Position numbers and translations under genes: made by a program. Positions 4,907-5,335 of a stretch of DNA of 5,335 nucleotides are shown here, piece after piece. The stretch's first letter is position 1. Each line of letters starts with the position of its first letter. The DNA is taken from the NCBI RefSeq assembly GCF_031822435.1, contig NZ_JAVQLW010000007.1, positions 1-5,335 on the forward strand. The letters run 5' to 3'. The DNA comes from Paracoccus sp. MBLB3053. Its GTDB lineage: Bacteria; Pseudomonadota; Alphaproteobacteria; Rhodobacterales; Rhodobacteraceae. The notes under the pieces were generated by a model. It was not told the DNA's origin and did not search any database. It saw nothing but the letters and a program-made list of their open reading frames with translations.

Positions 4907-5335
4907 TCACCACACCCCAAGTTTCGGGCGCGGCCGCGCGCCCCATGGCTGAACCATATCACGCCCAAGCGCCAGGTAACGCAAAGCGTCCGCCCAATGG
5001 CTCGACCAGTCATGCAAGGGCCGCGTGTGATAGACCCGCTTCACCTCGTCATAATCCGCCCGATAGGCCGCCAGAGCCTCGCGCAGCATCTTGCACCCCT
5101 CCGAATCCATCCAGACCTTGGGCAGGAGCTCGCGCACCTGGTTGATCCCCTCGTGCACCGACTGGTTCGGCACCAAGTATGTTGCCAGCCCCCGCGCCTC
5201 GAAGATCTCCCGCCGCGTCTGCCCGCTCCCGAGCTCGCGCACCTCGGCGTCATGCGGCAAGATCACGCTGTCCACCTTGAACGGCAGATCCCGCCAATCC
5301 TCCAGCATCTCCGGAATGCTCGTGCGCTCCCAGGC
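4907..5335 (-). CDS. terL: Phage terminase large subunit, C-terminal nuclease part (5' end outside window)
   Basis: Only the last 142 residues are visible; the frame stays open to the right edge, so the ATPase half and the start lie outside. The large terminase subunit is the packaging motor: an N-terminal ATPase pumps DNA through the portal and a C-terminal RNase H-like nuclease cuts the concatemer. Visible here is the nuclease end. A hydrophobic strand ends in ILPHDAEV (Asp at about 5249-5251), typical of the second acidic active-site strand. Near the C-terminus HDWSSHWADALRYLA contains the conserved ADA-x-RY motif (Asp at about 4988-4990), the usual last metal-binding Asp. The TGA stop is followed after 1 nt by the portal ATG, the usual terminase-portal order. 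Family assignment rests on these motifs and on context; the subfamily is not resolved. Confidence 0.9.
   Translation of the reverse strand, partial: AWERTSIPEMLEDWRDLPFKVDSVILPHDAEVRELGSGQTRREIFEARGLATYLVPNQSVHEGINQVRELLPKVWMDSEGCKMLREALAAYRADYDEVKRVYHTRPLHDWSSHWADALRYLALGRDMVQPWGARPRPKLGVW

Noticed and set aside
4906..5013. Longer portal start at 5013
   Set aside because: It would lie inside the terminase gene. The added residues are unlike a portal N-terminus and the ATG at 4905 has the right spacing to the terminase stop.

Overview
This GC-rich window is one block of a tailed-phage (or prophage) head-morphogenesis and DNA-packaging module. All supported genes lie on the minus strand, so transcription runs from the right edge to the left edge. 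In order they are: the C-terminal end of the large terminase subunit, a P22-type portal protein, a small helical protein, an internal scaffolding protein, a major capsid protein of the SU10-like family, a 74-residue unknown, a 140-residue protein with a ribosome-modulation-factor (RMF/CrpP)-like segment, and the start of a Gly-rich gene that runs off the left edge. No integrase, tail genes, tRNA, CRISPR array or insertion sequence is visible. I therefore cannot say whether this is a free phage or a prophage. The portal and capsid types resemble those of short-tailed phages such as P22 and SU10/phiEco32, so a podovirus is the best guess. High GC, codon choice and a scarcity of GANTC sites fit an alphaproteobacterial host, but this is weak inference.

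The genes form a nearly gapless operon. Terminase to portal is separated by 1 nt. Portal and the 82-residue gene overlap as ATGA. The 82-residue gene overlaps the scaffold gene by 146 bp in another frame. Scaffold to capsid has a 30-nt gap, the only real intergenic space. Capsid and the 74-residue gene overlap as GTGA, and the next junction is TGATG. The last gene overlaps its predecessor by 26 bp. This suggests strong translational coupling from packaging motor to capsid.

How it works: the portal dodecamer nucleates procapsid assembly, scaffold and major capsid protein build the shell around it, and terminase docks on the portal and cuts and pumps DNA. The 30-nt scaffold-capsid gap holds a perfect 8-bp hairpin that would hide the capsid Shine-Dalgarno sequence. 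It sits where a ribosome finishing the scaffold gene would open it, which could tie capsid synthesis to scaffold synthesis.

The most noteworthy items beyond the standard module are the RMF-like protein, the capsid ribosome-site hairpin, the long out-of-frame gene overlap, and a motif repeated at both ends of the scaffold protein. There is no stretch over 300 bases without a gene.
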